Part shown: in pieces, positions 22,575-33,905 of the stretch
Layout: each line of letters opens with the position of its first letter
How positions within the stretch are numbered: the first letter of the stretch is position 1
Assembly (NCBI GenBank): GCA_937991435.1
Contig: CALKPY010000088.1
Span: forward strand, 1-35,705
Source: an uncultured Acidimicrobiales bacterium
Lineage (GTDB): Bacteria > Actinomycetota > Acidimicrobiia > Acidimicrobiales > UBA10347
Length of the DNA stretch: 35,705 bases
Direction of reading: 5' to 3'
Position numbers and translations under genes: made by a program
Notes under the pieces: generated by a model
Database searches by the model: none
What the model saw: only the letters and a program-made list of their open reading frames with translations
Told to the model about the DNA's origin: nothing

Positions 22575-22617
22575 CTGGGCGGCTTCGTCAGTCTCGAAGC
22601 GAGTTGCAGGCCACGGC
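22510..22617. repeat. 108-bp perfect direct repeat, right copy
   Basis: Identical to 20777-20884. Here it supplies the final 20 codons of TetR and the 30-bp 3' end of the intact psuG gene (stop at 22588-22590, minus strand). The repeat boundaries are sharp: the flanking bases differ on both sides. Confidence 0.97.
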
Positions 22618-23490
22618 AATTTCTGCAGCGACGCGCGCATTGTTGGCTACGAGAGCGGTGTTGGCCGACACGCTGGCTCCACCGGTTGCTTCGGCGATTC
22701 CGGCCAGTACATGTGGAGTGCGCGACGGACCGGTGACGCCGGCCTGATCGGCCCGGGCTTCGGCCTGTGCTGTCGCATCGGCGAGCAGCTGAGGGTCGAG
22801 CGGTTCGGGTGGAGCGACACAAACGAGCACGCCGCCTTGGCCGAGGGCGCGTCGAGCCTGAAGAATCTCGGCAACCTCAGCGGCGCTGTCGACTCGGTGG
22901 GGGGCGTCGATGCCGCTGTCGATGGCGGTGAAGGCAGGAAGCCGATCGGTCTGCCACCCAACGACGACAGCGCCCAACGTTTCGAGTAGCTCAAAGGTGC
23001 GGCCGAGGTCGAGGAACGACTTCGCGCCAGCGCACACTGTGACCATTGGCAGGCTGGCGATGACCGGAAGGTCGCCACTGATATCGCCGGTGGTCGCCGC
23101 CCCGCGATGTACGCCGCCAATTCCGCCTGTCGCAAAAACCGCAAGGTCGCCAAGGTGGGCGATGGTCAATGACGCCCCAACGGTGGTCACCCCAATGGGC
23201 CATCGCTGAGCGGTGGCGATGGCAAGATCGCGTGCCGCCACCTTGGCTGTGGCATCGAAGATTGGTGTCGGGTCAGCCAGCCCAAGTGTCAGCTCGCCGT
23301 TGATTACCGCGGTCACTGCGCCGAGCGCTCCGGCTGCTTCGACCGTGGCGACGCACGTGTTGTAGACGCCAACATTGTGGGGCTGGGGAAGGCCAAGGGT
23401 GCTGTACACCGTTGATTCCATCGCCACGATGGGGGTGCCGGCTCGTTGCGCAACTCTGACGTGATCTGCGATGTTGATGCTGAGGGTCAT
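22588..23490 (-). CDS. psuG: Pseudouridine-5'-phosphate glycosidase
   Basis: A 300-residue PsuG/IndA-like enzyme that reversibly splits pseudouridine 5'-phosphate into uracil and ribose 5-phosphate. Family blocks GTPIVAMESTVYSTLGLPQPHN, AVINGELTLGL, IFDATAKVAARDLAIA (with the catalytic Lys region), WPIGVTTVGASLTIAHLGDLAVFATGGIGGVHRGA and VCAGAKSFLDLGRTFELLETLGAVVVGW are clear; length is normal. ATG 23490 overlaps the stop of the upstream HAD gene by four bases (ATGA), so they are translationally coupled. Its last ten codons fall in the right copy of the 108-bp repeat. Confidence 0.95.
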   Translation of the reverse strand: MTLSINIADHVRVAQRAGTPIVAMESTVYSTLGLPQPHNVGVYNTCVATVEAAGALGAVTAVINGELTLGLADPTPIFDATAKVAARDLAIATAQRWPIGVTTVGASLTIAHLGDLAVFATGGIGGVHRGAATTGDISGDLPVIASLPMVTVCAGAKSFLDLGRTFELLETLGAVVVGWQTDRLPAFTAIDSGIDAPHRVDSAAEVAEILQARRALGQGGVLVCVAPPEPLDPQLLADATAQAEARADQAGVTGPSRTPHVLAGIAEATGGASVSANTALVANNARVAAEIAVACNSLRD

Positions 23491-24248
23491 GAGGCTTCCT
23501 TTTGGGTCGATGCCGAGGTGTTTACCGACAAGGAGTCGATCAGCGCTGGTACTTCGGTGATTGACGACAGGCGCCACCAGCGCCCGTCAGCTGCGGGATC
23601 CTTGGCCACTTCGAGCGCCCAAGTCACCTCGTACGGGATATGGATGGCTCGTGCGCCTGCGTCGAGCACGGGTCGGATATCGCTCGCGACACTGTTGCCA
23701 ATCATCACAAATTCGCCCGGGTCGATTGTGTGTCGCCGCAAGAGCTTCTGATACGTGGGCGTGTCTTTTTCAGAAACGACTTCAATGTCTTCACAGATTG
23801 AGGCGAGCGTAGTGGTGCCAATTCGACGCATCTGATGATGTAAATCGCCTTTGGTGATGATCAGCACCCGGTGTGTTTCGGCGACCGACATCACTGTTTC
23901 GATGGCCCCGTCGATCAACACGGTGGGAGCTGCGAGTAGCTCGTCGGCCCAACCGATGATCGACGACACAATGTGGGTCGGCGTGTCTCCGTTTGTTAGC
24001 TCGATCGCGGCGTTGAGCATTGACAAGGCGAATGATTTTACGCCGTACCCCCACGTCGTGAGTCGCGCTCGCTCATGGGCGATGAGGGTTGCATCGATCG
24101 TGTCAGGGTCACCCCAAGGTGCAAGCAAGTCGCGAAAGCGTTGTTCTGTTTCGGCGAATTCTCGCTCGTTGTGCCAGAGAGTGTCGTCTGCGTCAAAGGC
24201 CACGGTTGTCACCGGAGGGTGGGTCATGGTTTCGGGCGGCACAGTCAC
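23487..24248 (-). CDS. HAD-family hydrolase coupled to psuG
   Basis: A 253-residue HAD phosphatase with motif I FDADDTLWHNEREF, motif III region RVLIITKGDLHHQM and motif IV FVMIGNSVASDIRPVLDAGA. The TLWHNE variant is typical of actinobacterial nucleotidase-like HADs (YjjG/PyrP-like). Coupled by an ATGA overlap to psuG, it may dephosphorylate ribose 5-phosphate, a pyrimidine nucleotide or pseudouridine phosphate; this is inference. GTG 24248 is preferred because TACGCT lies seven bases upstream; ATG 24227 is the alternative. Confidence 0.87.
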   Translation of the reverse strand: MTVPPETMTHPPVTTVAFDADDTLWHNEREFAETEQRFRDLLAPWGDPDTIDATLIAHERARLTTWGYGVKSFALSMLNAAIELTNGDTPTHIVSSIIGWADELLAAPTVLIDGAIETVMSVAETHRVLIITKGDLHHQMRRIGTTTLASICEDIEVVSEKDTPTYQKLLRRHTIDPGEFVMIGNSVASDIRPVLDAGARAIHIPYEVTWALEVAKDPAADGRWWRLSSITEVPALIDSLSVNTSASTQKEAS

Positions 24249-24321
24249 GGGTGGGAGCGTAGGACCCCGTCGAACCGAAATTCTGACAGCGAAGGCGAAT
24301 AACGCAGGTTATTGTCTGGCT

Positions 24322-24915
24322 GTGCCTGAATCTCCAGAACGCGTTGGCGACGACGCGATTCGTTTTGCTCTACTCGCTGCCGCCGCCGAGGTCTTTGCGG
24401 AATCAGGCTACGAGGGAGCGCGCGTGCAGACGATTGCGGAACGTGCCGGCCTGACGACCGGTGCGATTTACAACCGTTTCTCTGGCAAGTCTGAGCTACT
24501 TCTCGAAGCCCTCGAAGCGCAGACCACAACGGTGTTGAACGACCTTGCAAATGCTGAACTGAGTGCCACGGATCTTCTCGCCAGCCTCGGCGATGAGCTG
24601 GTCGTCGATGATGGCTCAGCCTCAGCGTTGGTGCTCGAAGCGTTTGTGGCGGCTCGGCGTGAAGAAGGCGTGGCCGAGCGTTTGCGCCCACGGATGGCCG
24701 ATGAGCGAGCGCGACTCGCCAAGCTTGTCGATGCAGACAAGATCAACGGTGTCATCGATCCTCAGCTCGACACCACCGCTGTTGTCACATTTTGTCAGGC
24801 TGTTTCGCTCGGCATGGGCATGTTGAGCGCTATCGACAGCGAAATGCCAGCGCAGAGCGATTGGCGACACCTGATCGCCCGCCAGCTCGCCGCGGTGGCG
24901 CCGGATCCTGGGTGA
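24322..24915 (+). CDS. TetR-family regulator
   Basis: A 197-residue TetR protein divergent from the HAD-psuG operon. The HTH is typical (IRFALLAAAAEVFAESGYEGARVQTIAERAGLTTGAIYNRFSGKSELLLEAL); the ligand domain is mainly helical with FVAARREEGVAERLRPRMADER. GTG 24322 is chosen because TATTGT (24310-24315) lies six bases upstream; the longer open frame overlaps the HAD gene and is a shadow. It is a candidate regulator of the HAD-psuG operon, though the 73-bp spacer shows no obvious palindrome. Confidence 0.9.
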   Translation: MPESPERVGDDAIRFALLAAAAEVFAESGYEGARVQTIAERAGLTTGAIYNRFSGKSELLLEALEAQTTTVLNDLANAELSATDLLASLGDELVVDDGSASALVLEAFVAARREEGVAERLRPRMADERARLAKLVDADKINGVIDPQLDTTAVVTFCQAVSLGMGMLSAIDSEMPAQSDWRHLIARQLAAVAPDPG

Positions 24916-24982
24916 GCGTGTTCCATTGGCGCATCAGGTGACAACTACGTCACAAAGCTGCGCATACCGAGCGCGGTGCCGT

Positions 24983-24988
24983 TAGCCT
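24983..24988 (+). promoter_or_regulatory. -10 box of the bL37 gene
   Basis: TAGCCT, seven bases before the ATG at 24996. A TGCGCA (24959-24964) lies 18 bases upstream; the same hexamer lies 17 bases upstream of the trpS -10 box. Confidence 0.5.
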
Positions 24989-24995
24989 CACACCC

Positions 24996-25082
24996 ATGTC
25001 GAAGCGCACTTCAAAGGGTAAGGCCCGGGCTCGCCGCAAAAAGGCGAACCACGGCCGCAAGCCCAACTACGGCCGTAACTAA
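24996..25082 (+). CDS. Micro-protein resembling ribosomal protein bL37
   Basis: A 28-residue ORF too short for usual gene calls: half of its residues are Lys or Arg, beginning MSKRTSKGKARARRKKAN and ending with HGRKPNYGRN. The KANHG[RK][RK]PN ending is what I recall of bL37, a small 50S protein found in mycobacteria and other actinomycetes, which binds 23S rRNA. A TAGCCT box seven bases upstream and its own gene position support real expression. It lies 18 bp before the DCC gene. Identification rests on memory of the family, not on a search. Confidence 0.7.
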   Translation: MSKRTSKGKARARRKKANHGRKPNYGRN

Positions 25083-25100
25083 CCCGAAGCCGGGTGTTGC

Positions 25101-25460
25101 ATGGGCCAGCTGATCTTCGACGGAGATTGCGCCTTTTGTAGTAGTTCGGCTCGATGGCTTACCGCTCGGTTTGCGCCGGGCGGTTCTTGCGCGCCTTGGC
25201 AGCGCATGGACTTGCGATCAGCGGGGTTGAGCGAAGCCGATGTCGCCAGTCAGGTGTGGTGGATCGATGAGGGCTCGAAGGTCGGCGGCGCCGACGCCAT
25301 CGCTCGGGCTCTGCAGTCTTGTCGCGGGCCGTGGCCGGCGGTTGGACGAATGTTGGGGTCGGCGCTCGTAGTGCCATTCGCGAGGCCTCTGTACCGGTTG
25401 ATCGCCAGGCATCGTCACCGGTTGCCGGGTGGAACCGCAGCATGTCGGCTCGACCTATAG
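25101..25460 (+). CDS. DCC-family (DUF393) thiol-oxidoreductase-like protein
   Basis: A 119-residue protein with the family opening LIFDGDCAFCSSSARWLTARFA, including DGDCxFC with its paired cysteines, then WWIDEGSKVGGADAIARAL and the C-terminal LYRLIARHRHRLPGG. The family is thioredoxin-like; its role is poorly known. ATG 25101 follows bL37 by 18 bp. Many relatives end in a CRLDL-like segment, as here. Confidence 0.88.
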   Translation: MGQLIFDGDCAFCSSSARWLTARFAPGGSCAPWQRMDLRSAGLSEADVASQVWWIDEGSKVGGADAIARALQSCRGPWPAVGRMLGSALVVPFARPLYRLIARHRHRLPGGTAACRLDL

Positions 25461-25505
25461 CGAAATCTCGATAGCCAGTTCGCAGCTTTCGCTGTTTCGG
25501 CTCCG

Positions 25506-25511
25506 TAGCCT
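25506..25511 (+). promoter_or_regulatory. -10 box of the ychF gene
   Basis: TAGCCT eight bases before the ATG at 25520; there is no Shine-Dalgarno sequence, so a leaderless transcript is likely. It supports 25520 over the TTG at 25511. Confidence 0.5.
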
Positions 25512-25519
25512 TGCCGCCG

Positions 25520-26593
25520 ATGGAACGATTCGGATTTGTCGGGCTTCCCAACGCGGGGAAGTCATCGCTGTACAACGCACTCGCAGGCGGGGGAGCACTC
25601 GCTGCGCCCTACGCCTTTGCGACGACCGACCCCAACGTCGGCGTGGCCAAGGTGCCCGACGCACGCCTTGACAAGTTGGCGGTCATGAGTGGCTCAAAGC
25701 AAACCATGCCAGCCAGCGTGCAGTTCACCGATATTGGTGGCTTGGTCGAGGGGGCCAGCCAGGGTGAGGGGCTCGGTAATCATTTCTTACAGGGCATCCG
25801 TGAGTCAGATGCCATTGTCTTTGTGCTTCGTGCTTTTGCTGATTCGGACGTTCCCGGCCCGACCGACCCGTTGGAACATCTGGGTGTCGTCGAAGTCGAG
25901 CTCAGTCTCGCCGACCTCGACAGTGCCGAACGTCAACTCGACAAGCGCCGCCGTCAAGCCAAAGGCGACAAGTCGGCCCAACAAGACGTTGTGCTGCTCG
26001 AAGAGGCCGTAGACCACCTCGCCGAAGGAACCCCGCTGTATCGCACCGGCATGACAATCGAGCAACTGAAGGCGCTTAACCCGTTCTTCTTACTCACGAA
26101 CAAACCAGTCATGGCGGTCGTCAACGTAGGCGAAGACCAACTTGACGGCATCGATGCTCTCACCGATCGGGTGTCAACGGAGCTTGATGGTGCCGAAGTT
26201 CTCGGTATGTGTATTCAGCTTGAAGCTGAGGCAGCGTTGATGCCACTCGACGAACGCACCGAGCTACTCGACGGTCTCGGGCTGGGCGAAGGGGCGCTAC
26301 CTCGCTTCTCGCGGGCGGCCTATCACCTGCTTGGGCTGCGCACCTATTTCACGACGGGCGAAAAGGAATCTCGGGCGTGGACCTTTCCCGCCGGAGCGAC
26401 CGCTCCGCAGTGCGCTGGTGTCATTCACACCGACTTCGAACGAGGCTTCATCAGGGCTGAAACAATCCAGTGGGATCTGCTTCTCGAGCACGGCGGTTGG
26501 GCCAAGGCTCGTGAATCTGGCGATGTGCGATCCGAGGGCAAGGACTACCACGCCGAAGACGGCGACACCATGGAGTTCCGCTTCAACGTGTGA
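25520..26593 (+). CDS. ychF: Ribosome-associated GTPase/ATPase YchF
   Basis: A 357-residue Obg-family P-loop protein that binds ATP or GTP and associates with ribosomes. G1 is GLPNAGKSS (residues 8-16), followed by the DIGGLVEGASQGEGLGNHFLQGI switch II region, a coiled-coil middle (SLADLDSAERQLDKRRRQA) and the C-terminal TGS domain (LRTYFTTGEKESRAWTFPAGATAPQCAGVIHTDFERGFIRAE). Family length is about 360. It heads a long co-directional run; its TGA overlaps the next GTG by four bases. Confidence 0.97.
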   Translation: MERFGFVGLPNAGKSSLYNALAGGGALAAPYAFATTDPNVGVAKVPDARLDKLAVMSGSKQTMPASVQFTDIGGLVEGASQGEGLGNHFLQGIRESDAIVFVLRAFADSDVPGPTDPLEHLGVVEVELSLADLDSAERQLDKRRRQAKGDKSAQQDVVLLEEAVDHLAEGTPLYRTGMTIEQLKALNPFFLLTNKPVMAVVNVGEDQLDGIDALTDRVSTELDGAEVLGMCIQLEAEAALMPLDERTELLDGLGLGEGALPRFSRAAYHLLGLRTYFTTGEKESRAWTFPAGATAPQCAGVIHTDFERGFIRAETIQWDLLLEHGGWAKARESGDVRSEGKDYHAEDGDTMEFRFNV

Positions 26594-26964
26594 TCGCTCG
26601 CATCTTGGCGATGAGGTATGGCATTGTTGGCGTTATGGCCTGGCTCGTCGCGCAGGATCGCGTGCTCGCAACTGTCGAGATTGCGGACACATGGGCGACC
26701 AGAGCGCGTGGTGTGCTCGGTCGCGACTCGATCGACGGGGCTCTTGTGCTTCAGCCCGCCCGATCGGTGCACACCATTGGAGTGCGATTTGATCTCGACG
26801 TCGCGTATTGCGACGCTGACCTCAATGTGCTCGAAGTCGTGACGATGAAACCGAACCGCGTTGGCGTGCCGCGTCGGCGTGCTCGAGTCATCATCGAAGC
26901 CAATGCTCGAAGCTTTGAACGGTGGAACATCTCGGCTGGCGACCGGCTTGAGCTGCGCCTGTGA
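26590..26964 (+). CDS. DUF192 family protein
   Basis: A 124-residue DUF192 protein (an all-beta fold of unknown function). The core ATVEIADTWATRARGVLGRDSIDGALVLQPARSVHTIGVRFDLDVAYCDADLNVLEVVTMKPNRVG is characteristic. GTG 26590 overlaps ychF by GTGA; in-frame ATGs at 26611 and 26635 are alternatives. The hydrophobic start IVGVMAWLVAQ is too short to call a signal peptide. It overlaps rsmI by GTGA too. Confidence 0.85.
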   Translation: MIARILAMRYGIVGVMAWLVAQDRVLATVEIADTWATRARGVLGRDSIDGALVLQPARSVHTIGVRFDLDVAYCDADLNVLEVVTMKPNRVGVPRRRARVIIEANARSFERWNISAGDRLELRL

Positions 26965-27791
26965 CCGCCGCGCAGCTATTGGTGGTCGGCACACCAATCG
27001 GCAACCTGGGTGACTTGTCGCCGCGGGCCCAACAGGTGTTGGGCGAGGTTGGGCTGATTGCATGCGAAGACACGCGCCGAACCGGGTCGTTGCTCGCAAA
27101 GATGGGTATCGACAACCCGGGCATGGTCGTCGTTAATGAGCACACCGAAACTCGGGCGGTCGAGGCGGTTATCGCGGCGCTGATGGTGGGCAAGTCGGTA
27201 GCGCTTGTGTCTGACGCAGGCATGCCAGCAATTAGTGACCCAGGTGCTCGGATCGTGGCTGCGGCTGCGTCAGCGGGCCACGAGGTTGTGGCCGTACCGG
27301 GGCCAACGGCGGTGTCGTCGGCGATTGCCTTGTCGGGCTTCACAGCCACCCGGTGGGGTTTCGAGGGGTTTCTGCCTCGCAAAGGAAGCGACCGAAGCCG
27401 CCATCTCGCCTTGCTCGCAGAAGAAACCCGCATGCTTGTGTTTTACGAAGCGCCACACCGCATCGAACGCACTCTCGAGGACCTGGCTGGGGTTCTGGGC
27501 CGGTCGCGCCGTTGCATTGTTGCGCGGGAGCTGACCAAGATGCACGAGTCGGTTTGGCGTGGTCTACTCGGCGACGCGGCGGTGGCGGCCAGCGAGCCTC
27601 GTGGCGAATACGTGATCGTGGTTGACCAAGGGGAGCCGCCGCCGCCGGCGACCGACGACGACTTGGCAAAAGCGGTCGCGAGCGCTCAGGCTCGCGGTTT
27701 GTCCACGCGCGACGCTGCCAGCGAAGTTGCAACTGCGTTTGGGGTCGGCCGTCGCCGGGTCTATGAACTCGCAAATTCGAGTGATCGGTGA
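26961..27791 (+). CDS. rsmI: 16S rRNA 2'-O-ribose C1402 methyltransferase
   Basis: A 276-residue tetrapyrrole-methylase-fold enzyme that adds 2'-O-methyl to C1402 at the ribosomal P site. GTPIGNLGDLSPRAQQ, ACEDTRRTGSLLAKMGI, LVSDAGMPAISDPGARIV and FEGFLPRKGSDRSR are the hallmark segments; REL-TKMHESVWRG follows. It is complete and of normal length. Four-base overlaps with both neighbours suggest translational coupling. Confidence 0.97.
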   Translation: MTAAQLLVVGTPIGNLGDLSPRAQQVLGEVGLIACEDTRRTGSLLAKMGIDNPGMVVVNEHTETRAVEAVIAALMVGKSVALVSDAGMPAISDPGARIVAAAASAGHEVVAVPGPTAVSSAIALSGFTATRWGFEGFLPRKGSDRSRHLALLAEETRMLVFYEAPHRIERTLEDLAGVLGRSRRCIVARELTKMHESVWRGLLGDAAVAASEPRGEYVIVVDQGEPPPPATDDDLAKAVASAQARGLSTRDAASEVATAFGVGRRRVYELANSSDR

Positions 27792-28624
27792 GCCGCCGCC
27801 GTCTCGACGCGGAGCTGGTGCGCCGCGAGTTGGCGGTGAGCCGTACCGAAGCCCAACGTCTCGTTGATGCGCGTCGGGTCACGGTCAACGGTGCCGTAGC
27901 GCTCAAACAGGCATCGATGATTGCCCCGGCCGATGCCGTCGAAGTTCTTGGACCTCCGGCCCGGTTTGTTGGCCGCGGTGGCGACAAGCTCGCGGGCGCG
28001 CTGGAGCGGTTCTCGCTCGACGTTGCTCACAAGCGCTGTATCGACGTGGGATCGTCGACCGGCGGCTTCACCGATTGCCTGCTGCAGGCCGGAGCAGCCT
28101 CGGTAGTAGCGCTCGATGTCGGCCGTGCCCAACTGCACGAGCGGCTGCGGGCTGACCGCAGGGTTCTGGTACGTGAGCAGACCGACGTGCGCTCGGTCGA
28201 TATGGCCGATATTCAGGCGCCGTTCGATCTCGTGGTGGTCGATGTCAGCTTCATCGGACTCGAACGCATTATCACGCAGTTGACCGCTCTTGTCGGGGGC
28301 CACGGCCAGATGGTGGCTCTGGTTAAGCCGCAGTTCGAAGCAGGTAAGCAGGCGGTCGACAAGGGCCGCGGTGTGATTACCGATCCCGATATCTGGCGCG
28401 AGGTGCTGATCGACACGATTGGGGTGGCACAGGTACATGCACTCGTGTTGCGAGATCTGATGGTTTCGCCGCTCAAGGGTGGGGCAGGAAATGTCGAATT
28501 TTTGGCGCTCTTGGAACCGGTTACGGGTGACCATGCCGAGCGTGCAGGCAGGCCCGACCACCTATGCGACGAAGATCTGTCTCGCATAGACACTGTTGTG
28601 CGCGCTGCATCCGAACTACCGTGA
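27788..28624 (+). CDS. tlyA: TlyA-family rRNA 2'-O-methyltransferase (hemolysin-like)
   Basis: A 278-residue protein with an N-terminal S4 RNA-binding domain (RRRLDAELVRRELAVSRTEAQRLVDARRVTVNG) and an FtsJ-like methyltransferase domain with the SAM motif DVGSSTGGFTDCLLQAGA and the LVVVDVSFIGLERI motif. In mycobacteria TlyA methylates C1409 of 16S and C1920 of 23S rRNA and its loss gives capreomycin resistance. Followed by nadK and recN, the conserved actinobacterial order tlyA-nadK-recN. Confidence 0.96.
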   Translation: MSRRRLDAELVRRELAVSRTEAQRLVDARRVTVNGAVALKQASMIAPADAVEVLGPPARFVGRGGDKLAGALERFSLDVAHKRCIDVGSSTGGFTDCLLQAGAASVVALDVGRAQLHERLRADRRVLVREQTDVRSVDMADIQAPFDLVVVDVSFIGLERIITQLTALVGGHGQMVALVKPQFEAGKQAVDKGRGVITDPDIWREVLIDTIGVAQVHALVLRDLMVSPLKGGAGNVEFLALLEPVTGDHAERAGRPDHLCDEDLSRIDTVVRAASELP

Positions 28625-28631
28625 CGGGTTG

Positions 28632-29489
28632 ATGGCCACCATTGCTCTGATCGTGCACGAACAGCGCGACGATGCCGAGCATGCGGCAAGAGAACTGGCG
28701 GCATGGCTGACGGCCCAAGGCCACGACCTGGTGCTGCTGCAAGACAATGCAGAGCAGATGTCGGTTGTGGGGGAGCGGCGCAGTCCTGAGCAGTTCGCGA
28801 CCGGCGTCTCGCTCGTCATCTCGTTGGGCGGCGACGGATCCATGCTGCGAGCCGCTGAGTTGGCATCGCCACACGGCGTCGCTGTGCTCGGGGTCGACTT
28901 CGGCCAGCTCGGCTATCTGACCGAGGTCAAACCTGAGGGTATGACCGAGGCCGTGCGCCGTGTGCTCGACGGTGCCTGCGTTATCGAAGAGCGCTTGCGT
29001 GTCGTCGCTTCTGTGCATCGTGCCAATGGTGAAGTCATCGAAGCCGGTCATGCGCTCAACGAAGCGCTTGTCGAACGTGACGAGAGCGGCCGAACGGTCC
29101 GCTTGGGGCTGTCGATCGATCAATCGTTCTTCACGACATACAACGCAGATGGCGTGATCGTCGCGTCGCCCACAGGCTCGACTGCATATTCGCTGTCGGC
29201 GCGCGGCCCCATTGTCGCACCCCTGCACCAAGCTCTCATCGTGACTCCCGTTTCGCCGCACCAGCTCTTTGATCGCTCGCTGGTACTTGCGCCCACGAGC
29301 GAGGTCGAGATCGAGGTGCTTCCCGACCGGGCGGCTTCGCTTTCGATCGATGGCCGTTCGATCGTGCGACTCCAGCCCGGTGACCGGGTGGTCTGCACCC
29401 AAAGTCCGCTGCCAGCGCGAATCGTGTCGTTGCCAAATACCGACTTCCTCAATGTGCTGAAGACCAAATTCGGACTGAACGACCGCTGA
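28632..29489 (+). CDS. nadK: NAD kinase
   Basis: A 285-residue ATP-NAD kinase that makes NADP+. GGDGSMLRAAEL (GGDG at residues 66-69) is the nucleotide motif; GVDFGQLGYLTEV, NEALVERDESG, TTYNADGVIVASPTGSTAYSLSARGPIV and TPVSPHQLFDRSLVL complete the signature. ATG 28632 follows the tlyA stop by seven bases and has no clear Shine-Dalgarno; the longer frame is not supported. Confidence 0.97.
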   Translation: MATIALIVHEQRDDAEHAARELAAWLTAQGHDLVLLQDNAEQMSVVGERRSPEQFATGVSLVISLGGDGSMLRAAELASPHGVAVLGVDFGQLGYLTEVKPEGMTEAVRRVLDGACVIEERLRVVASVHRANGEVIEAGHALNEALVERDESGRTVRLGLSIDQSFFTTYNADGVIVASPTGSTAYSLSARGPIVAPLHQALIVTPVSPHQLFDRSLVLAPTSEVEIEVLPDRAASLSIDGRSIVRLQPGDRVVCTQSPLPARIVSLPNTDFLNVLKTKFGLNDR

Positions 29490-29490
29490 C

Positions 29491-33349
<3,859 letters not shown>

Positions 33350-33357
<8 letters not shown>

Positions 33358-33880
33358 GCGCGCGTATCGAGCCGGCGACATTCCGCATCTGGCGAGGCGC
33401 ACATTGTGGTCGGTGAAGAAACCCAAACCCAATCCGGTCGACGAGGCTTGGCTTGTTGGGCTCCTCGAACCGGGGGAGCAGCTTCTGTACCGGTCTATGC
33501 CCGCCTGCGACCGCGCTCACGCTCTGGCGTGCGCCCGCCATGTTGAAGATCTCGGCGATGATGCAGCGGTGGCGTCAGCGCTTCATGACGTTGGCAAGAC
33601 GCGTGCAGGTCTCGACACCTTCGGGCGAGTGCTGGCGACCGTTGTGGGGCTAACAGGACGTGATGTAGCGCACTGGGGGCGCAGAGGCGGCATACGTCAG
33701 CAAATCGCCATCTATCTCGACCACGCTCATCGGGGCGGCGCGGAACTTGTTGCTGCTCGCGCCCGTCCACTCGCTGTCACTTGGGCGCGTGAGCATCACT
33801 TACCAGTAGATCAATGCACCTTGACGCCGCAGCTGGCGCAGCGCCTTCGTGCCGCCGATGACGAAGCCGACGCCGGTTGA
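33350..33880 (+). CDS. HD-domain protein
   Basis: A 176-residue protein with an HD-type metal site (HALACARHVEDLGDDAAVASALHDVGKTRA) followed by helical RVLATVVGLTGRDVAHWGRRGGIRQQIAIYLDHAHRGGAELVAA. It belongs to small actinobacterial HD proteins whose substrate is unknown. ATG 33350 overlaps the Nudix stop by eight bases. It converges on trpS; TCCGACGTCGGA at 33882-33893 between them is a short palindrome. Confidence 0.88.
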
Positions 33881-33905
33881 GTCCGACGTCGGATTGTCGC
33901 AACAG

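Noticed and set aside
20777-22617. Insertion sequence or integron cassette as explanation of the repeats
   Set aside because: No transposase, integrase, terminal inverted repeats or attC-like fold; the 108-bp repeats are too long for a target-site duplication.
24938-24953. GTGAC-N6-GTCAC upstream of bL37, resembling a CRP site
   Set aside because: The TGA and TCA cores are separated by eight bases rather than the six-base spacing of CRP/FNR sites; it may just be a chance palindrome.
33882-33893. TCCGACGTCGGA palindrome as a terminator between the HD gene and trpS
   Set aside because: No loop and no T tract; too short to be convincing.
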